A stretch of DNA of 64,000 nt from Sipunculus nudus (GCA_026874595.1 CM049309.1:904076-968075); one strand, 5' to 3'; shown: positions 48,710-58,450, numbered from the stretch's first letter. Made by a program: numbers and translations. The notes: generated by a model not told the origin, from the sequence alone.

Positions 48710-49422
48710 GTATCCGCCAAAACAGAGTTTTGCGGATACTATGTTTTCAGCTGCACGCCGCGGCCGCGGCCGCGTAGGTGTCCGGAGAACTCCTCCGTAA
48801 CCGCTGGGCGGAATTTTACGAAACCAGGGATTATGTTCGGGTCACATGTGAACTGCTGCGCCCCAATTTTGTTTTGACCTCTGACCTTTCCTCTGCGTCC
48901 TTTGTGCGTCTGTTTCCACACATAAACCCACATATCTCGGGAACCGTTTGACCGATCAGGAAAATATTTTTGCACAAATGTAGCCCTTGGAGAGCTTAAT
49001 AACATACACCAAAAATGGTGGCGCCACCTGCAACCATGTTTGCACAGTGTCCATCTGTTCGTCTGCCTTGGGTTAAAATCACTCATATCTCTGCAGTGAC
49101 TAGACTAATTCACCTGAAATTCGGCATGCGTAAACATCCTGGATAGCTTTTCTGATTTTATGACAGGTGGCGCCACCTACATTCACGTTTACGCTGCAGA
49201 CATCCAAGCTCATATCTCGGGAACCGTTTGACTGATCAGGAAAATTTTTTTGCACAAATGTAGCCCTTGGAGAGCTTTATAACATACACAAAAAATGGTG
49301 GCGCCACCTGCAACCATGTTTGCACAGTGACCATCTGTTCGTCTGCCTTGGGTTAAAATCACTCATATCTCTGCAGTGACTTGACTAATTCACCTGAAAT
49401 TCGGCATGCTTATACACCCTGG

Positions 49423-49708
49423 TAGAATGCGCATGCGTGAAGGAGCGAGCAGAGAAGTTATAGTGCTCACATTTTTACTTGGATTTTAATGGATTTTACG
49501 CTCTTAAATGGATTTTACAAGCACATGTTTTAGAAGACAAACTGTGATATTCCATGCATTCCCCTACACTGTGTTGTGGGGATGTTTGAGTGATATTTCA
49601 GCGACGGAAAAGTAAGTTTATCTATCATAACATTCAAGACGTCGCCCCTGGAAACTGTAAACAAACCCCGCGTCCTGTTCTCTCATCTTCCTATGAACAG
49701 TCACTAAG
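49423..49708 (+). promoter_or_regulatory. LINE 5' UTR / likely internal promoter
   Basis: The first bases of the element contain TGCGCATGCG (49428-49437), close to the NRF1 consensus. This motif could drive transcription from the very start of the element, as internal LINE promoters must. A CCTGTTC/CGCGTCC-rich stretch precedes ORF1. An ATG context AAGATGT at 49707 opens ORF1, and a second in-frame ATG follows at 49751. Confidence 0.45.
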
Positions 49709-51640
49709 ATGTTTTATCGAACTCATATTAGTGTATACGCAAAAGAAATCATGTCTGACAAACTGATTCAACAATCTAACATGCTGCTCGATAGCTTGCC
49801 TGTGCCGACAAAAGAAAAACTCGAGCAAGCCATCAGTGACGTCACAAATAACTGGAATACCACTGTTCATAATATGAAGAAGTGTGACCTAAACAAATTC
49901 AGGAAAACAAAATGCAAGTCAGCAATCCAGGCAGAACTTGCCAATATAATCCCGTCAATACCAAAACCTGTACTTTCATGCAAAGCGTTATTCATATCTA
50001 ATGGTATAAACAACAGAGTACAAACCAGATTGAGTGAAACCAGTGTTGCGGTCATCACTTCATCCCCAATTGAGAACAAAGGGTCAACAACAACAGACAA
50101 CATCCTGGGGGATCTTTTCCAGAAGACCTCTCAAAATTCCAACTCAATGAGTCCATTACCTGAAATAACCTCATCAATACCTCAAGACTCTCCATTATCG
50201 CCAGCCTCTACGTCGCCTCCATCACCTCTGGATATTAGTGTAATGTCACACGCTGAGCTGAATGATAATACCCATTGCTCCCCTATTTCACACGCTGAGC
50301 TGAATGATAACACCCATTGCTCTCCTAATTCATACAATGAGGTGAACACAAAATCAAACTGTGATAAACTAACACCCGATAAAGCTACATGTGAACGTCA
50401 GACACGTAATACAAAAAAAAGAACATCATTTAAAGTGCAATCAAAACGCAACCTTGAAACCAAAGATCAAGAAGAATCATATTGCTCTAAGGACTGTGTA
50501 TATGATCGCAAGTATGCTGATGAATCTATGGTTCGATGCTGCATCTGTATGAGCTGGTTCCATCCAGTATGTGTAGGAGAGGATAGTGGAACTCTTGGCA
50601 TCTGGACGTGTATAACGTGCAGAAACTATCCACACAAAATCAACCTCCTTGCTACCCGCCTTGAGTCGCTAATTGAGATAAACATAGCCCTTCAAACCCA
50701 GATTAATGCCTTCATGGAACGTATCACTCCATCGAACTCAACACGATGCTGTCAATGCAAATGTAACGTAACAACAAACTGCCTTTCGTCATCACCAGAA
50801 AATGATCCACCCTCAACTCCAAAAATCAAGACCACTGCAACACAGACTACGCTGAATACCAGTACACCCATTACTCTTCTAAACTCCACACTATCAAATC
50901 CAACGAGGGAGGATTCGTCTGTAACAGCCTCAACTATCAGCTTCCGAGACGTAAACGCGTGTCCTAGCACAGACGCCTCCACAGAAGTACACAACGACTC
51001 CAATGTAAACCCAGCAACATGCCATGTAAACAGAGCTCAGAAGAAATCAGGGAACTCTACGCCCAAGCCTTCACGCGAACACAAACAACACAAAACAAGG
51101 CCCTGCCAATCCTCTTACGTAACTGTCCTGGGGGACTCAATGACAAAGAACTTGAACTCTTCTGACCTCTCCGAGGAAACCAAAGTCAATGTGCATGTGG
51201 ACTCAAGTGTGTTTACTTTTGATCATGCTATTGATAGGATCAAGCAAGTCAAATCTGACCATCTTCTCATACACATCGGTACAAATCATGTAAGCAAAGA
51301 AAATGCAGACACTAGCATTCGTAAGTTCCGTAAGATTGTGCCAATTATAAAACAGAATCCTAGTATTAAGCACGTCACAATTAGCACAGTGATTAGCAGA
51401 CCCTCTAAGATATACTCTAAAAGAATAAGACTTCTGAATGCCGCACTAGAAATCTACGCTGAAAAAAACGGATGGACTCTGCTAATGAATGATAACCTTG
51501 GTCCATTTACACTAAAATCTGACAACCTCCATCTAAACAAGAAAGGCTCAAAGGCATTCCGTTCGAATATATGTGATGTAATCAAAATCGCAACCTCTCT
51601 TAAAAATTTTCACAAGCAAACAGTAATAGAATTAACATGA
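49709..51640 (+). CDS. ORF1: LINE ORF1: PHD-like finger and SGNH esterase
   Basis: 643 residues. The N-terminal third is low-complexity Ser/Thr/Pro-rich. A PHD-like zinc finger spans about residues 259-310: paired cysteines, then RCCICMSWFHPVC, ending in WTCITC. A likely coiled coil follows (about 312-340). An SGNH/GDSL esterase domain covers about 470-635, with VLGDSM (Ser477), IGTNH (Asn526) and DNLH (Asp605, His608), so the catalytic set looks complete. Esterase-bearing ORF1 proteins are known in CR1-type LINEs, where they bind RNA and may act on lipids. PHD fingers bind histone tails or mediate protein contacts. A 42-bp tandem duplication (50246-50329) repeats the peptide SHAELNDNTHCSP. 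The start could also be the second Met (codon 15). ORF1 overlaps ORF2 by four bases (ATGA). Confidence 0.9.
   Translation: MFYRTHISVYAKEIMSDKLIQQSNMLLDSLPVPTKEKLEQAISDVTNNWNTTVHNMKKCDLNKFRKTKCKSAIQAELANIIPSIPKPVLSCKALFISNGINNRVQTRLSETSVAVITSSPIENKGSTTTDNILGDLFQKTSQNSNSMSPLPEITSSIPQDSPLSPASTSPPSPLDISVMSHAELNDNTHCSPISHAELNDNTHCSPNSYNEVNTKSNCDKLTPDKATCERQTRNTKKRTSFKVQSKRNLETKDQEESYCSKDCVYDRKYADESMVRCCICMSWFHPVCVGEDSGTLGIWTCITCRNYPHKINLLATRLESLIEINIALQTQINAFMERITPSNSTRCCQCKCNVTTNCLSSSPENDPPSTPKIKTTATQTTLNTSTPITLLNSTLSNPTREDSSVTASTISFRDVNACPSTDASTEVHNDSNVNPATCHVNRAQKKSGNSTPKPSREHKQHKTRPCQSSYVTVLGDSMTKNLNSSDLSEETKVNVHVDSSVFTFDHAIDRIKQVKSDHLLIHIGTNHVSKENADTSIRKFRKIVPIIKQNPSIKHVTISTVISRPSKIYSKRIRLLNAALEIYAEKNGWTLLMNDNLGPFTLKSDNLHLNKKGSKAFRSNICDVIKIATSLKNFHKQTVIELT
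50246..50329 (+). repeat. 42-bp tandem duplication inside ORF1
   Basis: Two in-frame copies of 42 bp (start 50246 and 50288), both beginning TCACACGCTGAGCTGAATGA, with a few silent differences. A weaker third relative (SYNEVNTKSN) follows. Confidence 0.85.
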
Positions 51641-54576
51641 ACAGTACCCCTTACAACGAGAGTTACTTACCTGGTCTCAACAATGACGGGTTCATTCCCG
51701 ATTACCAAAACGTGCCTTCCTCAAACACGCATGATGATGGTACCTCAATTGAAACACTCCAACAATGTATCCGAAAGAAGAATGGCCTAACTATAATCCA
51801 CTTAAATGTAAGAAGTCTTCCTCCCAAGTTCGACGAATTAGTGCTCCTCTTAAAGGTTGGTTCGGTCCATGTAGTATGTCTCACTGAGACTTGGTTGGAC
51901 GATAGTATCGCAACCCATGAAATTGAAATCCCAGGGTATACTCTCTACCGAAAAGACCGAAATAGACATGGTGGAGGTGTTGCCATTTATGTACAAAGTT
52001 CCTTGCAATCTACCGTATGTCCTTTTATTTCTAATCATCATCTAGAAGTAATCTGGGTCCAAATTCAATGGAACAGACGTAACTCTCTGATCGGGTGTAT
52101 ATATAGACCGCCTCACTCTGACAAAAGTTATTTACAACTTCTCTTCGATAACATTAGCCTTGCTATGGCTAAACATGTTCATACAGTGATCATAGGCGAT
52201 TTTAATATTGATTTTAATAACCCCAAAGCGTCTATAAATGTTGAGTTGGTGAATATGGCCACATCATACAACCTTCATCAACTTATAACCTCCCCAACTC
52301 GAGTCACCGCAACCTCATCCAGTACGATAGATTTGATTTTTACAAATACACCCGGTATTCACTCATCATCCGGCGTTATTCCGTGGTCACTTAGCGATCA
52401 TTATATTATTTTTACCCGGCTCTCAGGAGGCAGTTGCCAAAAAGGAACCAAATTAGTGAGAGTTAGGTCCTTTAAGAAATTTGATCCCCTTGCCTTCAAG
52501 CGGTCCATTCAGTCATCATTAACATTTCACTGTCTTCCCGATGTAAATGATGTCATCTCAGCCTGGAATCTATGGCGTGATGAATTTCTGACCATATGTA
52601 ATAAACACGCACCTTTTAGAACGTTTAGAGTTAGAAATAATAGACACAATCCCTGGATGTCACCTGATATCCAGCGTCTAATATATAACCGAGAACGCAT
52701 TCGTAAATCTGCTGTGTCAAATAATGATCCACAGCTGTGGGCACAGTTCAGGCGGTTACGTAATCGGGTCACTTGCATGATCCGTCAACTGAAACGTTCC
52801 TATTATAGACACAAGGCACAGTCATCAAAATCTCCCAAGGAGATTTGGCAGTCTTTAAAACACGTGATCAATCCAGTTAGCCGGGGTCAAGATAGTCCAG
52901 ATCTAACTGCGGATGACCTGAATGACTTCTTTGCCTCAGTTGGAAAAACTTTAACCAAAGCATTTACCAAAGATGTTGTGCAGGACCAACCTGATTTTAC
53001 TGATTCTCGGTTTTCAATCCCTCAAATGAGCCAACAGGATGTCGTGAAACTTCTAGTCGCATTTAAGAATAAACATGGAATTGATGTCCTTAATATGCCG
53101 GGGTTCTTACTTGGAGAGGTCGCGGTCATCTTAGCGCCATCGCTGACACATATTCTTAACTTATCACTCAGTACAGGAATAGTTCCTCCTGACTGGAAGT
53201 GTGCAAGGGTGGTACCCATTTATAAGGGTAAAGGGAAACTTTCTGATACTAACAATTACCGGCCAATTTCGATCACCAGCCATGTGATTAAAATCTTAGA
53301 GAAGCACATTAAACGTCATCTCCTTAATTACTTAAACCACAAACGCTTGATATCTCCTGAACAAACTGCCTTTCTTGCAAACAACTCTACCCAAACTGCA
53401 TTACATAGAATAGTTGATAATTGGCTGACAGTTATGAACTGCGGACGTGTAAACTCCATATGCTTTCTCGACCTTAAAAAAGGTTTTGATTCCCTAAATC
53501 ACGATATATTATTGGGTAAATTAAAACAGTATGGCGTAAATGGAAATTCGCACACCTGGTTTTATAATTATTTATACGACCGAAAGCAGTTTGTCTGCTT
53601 CAATAACTATAATTCTGAGGTAAAAACAATCGATACAGGTGTACCACAAGGCACTGTACTTGGACCCATTCTTTTCTTACTATATCTTAATGACTTGCCC
53701 GATAATGTAACAGACGCAAAATGCTCGATTTATGCTGACGACATCACGCTATACGCAGACGGCATCGATCGCGAATCAGCACAACATAAGTTACAGGCTG
53801 CTGTAGACCAAGTTACTAAATGGCTTAATAAAAACAAACTAATTGCAAACGCCACAAAATCAGCTACTATGCTTGTGAGTTCCAAGCAACGCAAACAATC
53901 AAATTCATTACAAATAATTATCGATAAAGATATTGTCCCGAATGTCGATGAATTTTCTCACCTTGGCTTGATCATTGACGCCCATCTCACATGGAAATCT
54001 CACACTTCTACCGTTTTTAAAAAGCTATGTTGCAAAATTGGACTTTTACATCGGCTCAGCAAATTTCTACCACAGAAGTTTTTAGTCACCATATATCACG
54101 CCTTTGTTCAACCCTCAATAGATTATAGCCTAACAGTATGGGGCAGCTGTCCCAGCACATTCCGTGCCGCAATCCAACAAATGCAGTGTCGTGCGGCTAG
54201 GATAATAACAAAAAATTACGACCCAACACAAAGAAGTTTAGATTTAGTGAAAGAAATAGACTTAATGACAATTGAACAGCGATATTTGTACCTCCTATCT
54301 ATTTTAACCTATAAATGCATAAATGATTTAGCCCCTTCATATTTATGTAAGAATTTTCATATGGTGAAGGGCATTCATAATTATTCGACGCGGTTAACCG
54401 AAAATAAAAACTGTATCCTTCCGAAACCGCGTATTGAAGCCTTCAAGGCTACCTCTTTTTATGCAGGCAGTACTCTATGGAACTCCCTTCCTCGACACAT
54501 TAAGTTTGCTTCTAATTTGCAGCATTTTAAAAAATTATCACGTTCGTACTTCTCCGATTTTACAATGATGTCATAA
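51637..54576 (+). CDS. ORF2: LINE ORF2: APE endonuclease and reverse transcriptase
   Basis: 979 residues, intact. The AP-type endonuclease spans about 51-262: IHLNVRSL (Asn57), CLTETWL (Glu85), YRPP (157-160), IIGDFNID (Asp188), SSTIDLIFTN and LSDH (Asp254, His255). The reverse transcriptase spans about 517-770: FLDLKKGFDS (Asp612), VPQGTVLGP (669-677) and YADD (699-702). The YADD aspartates and Asp612 form the catalytic triad. A C-terminal region of about 200 residues follows, with a PSIDYSLTVWG segment and a conserved ATSFYAGSTLWNSLPRHI block. The protein nicks the target and primes cDNA synthesis from the element RNA. Its ATG overlaps the ORF1 stop as ATGA, which suggests termination-reinitiation. 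Motifs place it in the CR1/Jockey superfamily. Confidence 0.95.
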   Translation: MNSTPYNESYLPGLNNDGFIPDYQNVPSSNTHDDGTSIETLQQCIRKKNGLTIIHLNVRSLPPKFDELVLLLKVGSVHVVCLTETWLDDSIATHEIEIPGYTLYRKDRNRHGGGVAIYVQSSLQSTVCPFISNHHLEVIWVQIQWNRRNSLIGCIYRPPHSDKSYLQLLFDNISLAMAKHVHTVIIGDFNIDFNNPKASINVELVNMATSYNLHQLITSPTRVTATSSSTIDLIFTNTPGIHSSSGVIPWSLSDHYIIFTRLSGGSCQKGTKLVRVRSFKKFDPLAFKRSIQSSLTFHCLPDVNDVISAWNLWRDEFLTICNKHAPFRTFRVRNNRHNPWMSPDIQRLIYNRERIRKSAVSNNDPQLWAQFRRLRNRVTCMIRQLKRSYYRHKAQSSKSPKEIWQSLKHVINPVSRGQDSPDLTADDLNDFFASVGKTLTKAFTKDVVQDQPDFTDSRFSIPQMSQQDVVKLLVAFKNKHGIDVLNMPGFLLGEVAVILAPSLTHILNLSLSTGIVPPDWKCARVVPIYKGKGKLSDTNNYRPISITSHVIKILEKHIKRHLLNYLNHKRLISPEQTAFLANNSTQTALHRIVDNWLTVMNCGRVNSICFLDLKKGFDSLNHDILLGKLKQYGVNGNSHTWFYNYLYDRKQFVCFNNYNSEVKTIDTGVPQGTVLGPILFLLYLNDLPDNVTDAKCSIYADDITLYADGIDRESAQHKLQAAVDQVTKWLNKNKLIANATKSATMLVSSKQRKQSNSLQIIIDKDIVPNVDEFSHLGLIIDAHLTWKSHTSTVFKKLCCKIGLLHRLSKFLPQKFLVTIYHAFVQPSIDYSLTVWGSCPSTFRAAIQQMQCRAARIITKNYDPTQRSLDLVKEIDLMTIEQRYLYLLSILTYKCINDLAPSYLCKNFHMVKGIHNYSTRLTENKNCILPKPRIEAFKATSFYAGSTLWNSLPRHIKFASNLQHFKKLSRSYFSDFTMMS

Positions 54577-54857
54577 TCTTATCACAGCACGAAATTGTTT
54601 TAGATGTAATCGTTGCTCTTACCGCTGTTAGTACCGTCCCTTTTATTAATTTTATGATATTATCATTCCTTTGTAATGATTTTACAGTCTCATTATGTCT
54701 TTTATATTTCGCATTGTACATGTACTTTTATGTATTTTTATTATCATGTTCCATTGTTTATAATATCTTGTATATCTTGGAAGAGGGCCCTGCTTATAAC
54801 AGAATTCTTATTCTGGTACAGGCCACCCTTCACAATATTATAATAAATAATAAATAA
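54577..54857 (+). other. LINE 3' UTR and AATA tail
   Basis: It follows the ORF2 stop, contains TGTTTATAATATCTTGTATA and a GAGGGCCC word, and ends in CACAATATTATAATAAATAA. The truncated copy's 3' UTR (16002-16288) matches it with about five substitutions and has a longer AATA tail. Confidence 0.85.
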
Positions 54858-55600
54858 ATGGCTTTTCTGATTTTATGACAGGTGGCACCACCTACATTCA
54901 CATTTACGCTGCAGACATCCAAGCTCATATCTCGGGAACCGTTTGACCGATTGGGCCAAAATTTTGCATGTGTATAGATCTCACATAGCTCTTCATCATA
55001 CGCAAAACTGGTGGCGCCACCTGCAGCCATTTTTGCACAGTTCTTGTCTGTTTGTCTGCCATGGGATAAAATCACTCATATCTCGGCAGTGGTTTGACAT
55101 ATCTGCCTAAAATTTTGCAGGTTTATACATCCCCGACAGCTCTCTTGATTTTATGACAGGTGGCGCCACCTGCATTCTAGTTTATGCAGCAGACATCCAA
55201 GCTCATATCTAAGGAAACGTTTGACCGATTGGGCCAAAGTTTTGCATGTGTATAGTTCTCACATAGCTCTTTATCATACGCAAAACTGGTGGCGTCACCT
55301 GCAACCATTTTCGCTCAGCATCCATCTGTTTGTCTGCCACGGGCTAAAATCACTCATATACATGTAGTGGTTTGACTTATCTGCCTTATATTTTGCATAT
55401 GTATACGACTTGGACGGCTTTCTGGATTTTGTGGTGGGGGGGGGGGGCACCCTACATACACAATTTGGCTGCAGACATTCATGATAATATGCAACACTCT
55501 ATTTCCCCTTGCCACTCAATCCATGCCTCACTTCACCCGTTCCACTCTGATTTAGGGGGATACACGTAGTCGCTTGTCGACTACCCGTATTCTAGTTTTG

Positions 55601-55960
55601 ATAATCGGATCGCAACTTTTGTTCCAGATTACGTAAGCAGCATGGCACCATTTCATTATAATTATGTGTGTAATAAATCAATGGAATTGAGTATCTTCTC
55701 CACATCTGAGCATGCACCAGTTATCTGTGACTTGGTTATAATCCCAAATGAATACTTTCTTGGTCAGTCTACTATTATCCATATCACACAAGTGATTCCA
55801 AAAACTTATTATATTGATGAAACAACATTGTCCACATGTTAACCATCCAATGTCACCATTTAGAGCTGCAACTGGACAAAACTTGTGAATACCTAAAAAG
55901 TTACTCAGTGCTCTGTTTTGAATCTTATCACATGACGGGGATTTTGTATATCTAGTAATA
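55601..55960 (-). pseudogene. Decayed LINE 3' end, proximal part
   Basis: On the minus strand, this reads through IQNRALSNFLGIHKFCP, NGDIGWLTCGQ, SFWNHLCDMDNSRLTKKVF and WDYN. That arrangement is typical of the region downstream of the reverse-transcriptase core in invertebrate LINEs. It then continues, with a frameshift, towards the junction at 55601. The reading resumes at 48709 in a compatible frame, so the two pieces were one gene. The core polymerase motifs lie upstream and are absent. This family is distinct from the full-length LINE nested within it. Confidence 0.7.
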
Positions 55961-56984
55961 TATAATATTACAATTGATAGAAAAGAAATTTGAATTAGTA
56001 ATGGTTAAAGTACTCCTAGTAATAGAATAATAACTATCACTTTGCCATTACAACCCTAGGCTAACACATCTGATGAATTGAGTGTTTGTTTGAATAGGTT
56101 GATAGAACATAATGAAGGGCCCAGTGTAGTGTGATTAGTTAATGGTTTCATGGTCCAGTGGGCACTAGACCAAGGCTTTGGCTTGAGGTTAACCCCTGGT
56201 TTTCATTGTTCATTCATTAAATAGGCTTGGTCATTAAACATTGGAGAAGTCCTTTGTGAGCATACACAGTATGTTGGGCAAGTTATTGTCAGCTGATAGT
56301 AGAATGTGATGTCGAAGCCTATGTTGTAGCAGCTAACGGGTATATGGTCTGATAGTCACAGTTGAGTCTTAGTTGTGCCACTGAATGTGTACAGAGCTCA
56401 TCAAAGACTGCAATTCCCACTGAAAATCTGCTAAACCTACACTCACTTTTAGTTTCATATTTAAATTAATTTAAGCTTGATTTGCCCAGGCCCCAAAGCA
56501 CTGCTGAATTTATGTTATGATGAAGAGGTTCCGAGTATATTTATTTGTAATGAATGGTGGCAAATCTTAACTTTTTTATTTTAGGATCTTTCAAAAATTA
56601 GAATTTTTCTCTTAAAATGTAACTCAGTATGAAATTGCTGATTTATTGTTTTATTGAACACTATGTTGTACTAATATTGCTGGAAATAAAGAATGCTGTA
56701 TACATGAATTTCATGAATGTATTAAAAATAAAATAGTTCAGTTTATCTATATTTTATATTAAATGAAAGTGTTTGTATTAGTAAAAGAAGCAAAGTAATA
56801 GTAGTAGTTATCAATGCTGTAATAGTTTCAGTTGTAGTAACAGATGGATTACTTTAAGTGCTATTATATATGATATTATATATGTTATATATTATATATA
56901 TCTTTCTATAATATTCTTTAATAAACTATTACTAATATAATAAAATGAGATTAAAGTTTATTTAGAAAAATATGAAATACCCAA
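55961..56984. other. AT-rich interior of the hAT element
   Basis: No gene or repeat recognised. Together with 47529-48043 it forms the original interior of the hAT-type element. Confidence 0.45.
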
Positions 56985-57137
56985 AAGTACTCATGAAGTA
57001 CTCATGAGTACCGAGTACTTTCAAAGTACTCCAGTACAAGTACGAGTACTTTTGTGATTTTTAAAAAGTACTCGAGTACGAGTACTGAGTACTCAAAAAA
57101 GTACTCATGAGTACGAGTACTTTTGGACCCAACTCTG

Positions 57138-57145
57138 TTGAAGAC
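57138..57145. repeat. hAT target-site duplication, right
   Basis: TTGAAGAC, identical to 47350-47357. Confidence 0.9.
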
Positions 57146-58290
57146 TCTTCTGTTGTGGCTGAGTCGGGCTCTAGTTTGATGACGTCAGTGGTGAACTCGC
57201 TTATGTCGATCAGTATTTGTTGTATGTCTTGATGGAGCTTCTCGTAGTCTTGTCTGCTACCAATTAATGCAGCTTGTATACATGCTCTTACAATTGGACA
57301 CAGTTCTTGAAGTTGTTGAATAAACAGGTTCTTTTCCAATTGAGTAAAGTTCATAATAAAGTTGGCCGTAAGCAGGAAGTCTCTCTCGATTACTGATTTG
57401 TCATGGTTGTCCGTGCCAGGATGCAGTACAGAGGCCGCCGTTAAGTATAACGTCTGTATTGGACTCATATCCAGTGCTAATGTAGACACATCAGCTAGTT
57501 CTGTGGTGGGTGGTAGTGGTTCTGGATCAGTCAGGGCAGCGATACTTGTTGTTGGAACAGTTGACTCTGTCTCCATTGGTATGGTATCTGTCTGGGGCTG
57601 GTGTAGTTACTTGGATGAATTTCTGTTGTATCTTGATCTTGTATTGTTTGTATACTGGGCATCCCTTGTAGGCAGTGGTGTGCTCTCCTTCACAGTTAGC
57701 ACGTTTTCTGGCTGTTGTAGGGCAAGGCTTGGCTGAATCGGTAACAGTGTGGAGAGTTGTGATGTTCTCGACTGGCATGTCCCCAATTGAGGCAGTGGCC
57801 ACAAAAGGGTATATCAATAGACTTGTATTGTTAAGGTCGATAGGACTTGGAGGCCGTGTTGTAAGGTGTGATCTGCCTGTTTTCTCTATGTAAAGACGAC
57901 CTTGAGCTTGTGGGTTGGCTTGCGGGAAATAGCACTCTGCATACGAATAACAGCTTCTGTAGGCGTAGTCCCTGAAATAAAGGCTTGAAGTTCTGCAATA
58001 TTAATCTCTGGGTTGACCCCCTTCAGAATGACTGGAAACTCTTGTAGACGCTGTATATTAGCTCTTGGTTTTAGTCTCTCTGTGGGTTGTTTGGTGGATG
58101 CGGGTGACCGTCTTGAAGGCTGGTGCTGCTCTCCACTCTTAAATGTCTCTAATTCTGCACCATGCTGGGGCTGTGCAGGGTAGACATAGTCTATCTCTTG
58201 ACATTGTTGCTTTATTAAACTTCACATCAGGGAAAGCTGACCAGAGGGCTCTGTAGAGTTGAACATGATCGGGACAGGTCGTTAATCCTT
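57138..58290 (-). pseudogene. Decayed LINE ORF1 (gag-like, zinc knuckle)
   Basis: The minus-strand reading contains three linked pieces. First (about 57870-58290) is a segment with ALWSAFPDVKFNK, FPVILKGVNPEINIAELQ and KPTHKLKVV, typical in style of Jockey-type gag-like ORF1 proteins. A zinc-knuckle region follows: CGHCLNWGHAS, then in another frame NCEGEHTTAYKGCPVY with Cys at 57692-57694, His at 57680-57682 and Cys at 57659-57661. Last is an open C-terminal part starting METESTVP (from 57576). Frameshifts between pieces show it is dead. The hAT element interrupts it seven codons or so before its stop. Joined across the duplication, it ends after an acidic Ser/Glu-rich tail near 47328. ORF1 proteins of this type bind the element's RNA. 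Confidence 0.6.
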
Positions 58291-58299
58291 GAACGTTAA

Positions 58300-58450
58300 C
58301 TCACAACTGTCAGCACCCCTGCTGTGACATGTATACAGTTATTCTCATGTCACCTGCCCCCCCCCCTCCTCCCCCCAGTGGTCAGCACCTCTGTTGTTAC
58401 ATGTATACAGTTATTCTCATGCATACAGTTATTCTCATGTCACCTCATGA
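58300..58450 (+). repeat. 70-bp duplication with C runs
   Basis: GTCAGCACCCCTGCTGTGAC and ACATGTATACAGTTATTCTC occur at 58311 and again at about 58381, with a partial third copy. C-rich runs at 58350-58375 lie between them. Confidence 0.7.

Larger units (their letters stand above)
49423..54857 (+). mobile_element. Full-length CR1/Jockey-superfamily LINE
   Basis: The element comprises a 286-bp 5' UTR, ORF1 (49709-51640), ORF2 (51637-54576) and a 281-bp 3' UTR ending in an AATAAATAATAAATAAAT tail. It interrupts a GGTGGCGCCACC unit: the left flank stops at ACACCCTGG and the right flank resumes GGCTTTTCTGATTTTATGAC, which are continuous in the uninterrupted unit at 49137-49167. No clear target duplication is visible. 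Both ORFs are open. A nearly identical truncated copy lies at 15285-16288. The clade is assigned from ORF1 esterase plus ORF2 motif style, so CR1-like is more certain than any finer name. Confidence 0.9.
48710..55600 (-). mobile_element. GGTGGCGCCACC family, member C (with nested LINE)
   Basis: The left end is the hairpin 48710-48739 (GTATCCGC and GCGGATAC arms), then CTATGTTTTC and a GC-rich CCGCGGCCGCGGCCGCG stretch. It continues as tandem units of about 280-300 bp with GGTGGCGCCACC (or one-base variants) at about 49018, 49167, 49299, 54881, 55013, 55158 and 55288. The right end has a hairpin GTAGTCG-CTTGT-CGACTAC (55566-55584) and stops at TAGTTTTG. The split LINE remnant fixes both boundaries. 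Sequence joined across the site is ATT/ATA with no visible duplication, which would fit a rolling-circle (Helitron-like) mode. That class is an inference. Confidence 0.7.
47358..57137. mobile_element. Non-autonomous hAT-type element with nested insertions
   Basis: The ends are CAGATTTGGGTCC at 47358 and the complement of CAGAGTTGGGTCC at 57137. Long subterminal inverted arrays of AGTACTC/GAGTACT words follow (47370-47525 and 56985-57125). A perfect 8-bp duplication TTGAAGAC flanks it. The 5'-CAGNG-like ends with 8-bp duplications are the signature of the hAT superfamily. No transposase is present. Most of its 9.8 kb is later insertions. Removing the LINE remnant and everything within it leaves about 1.9 kb. 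Confidence 0.85.
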
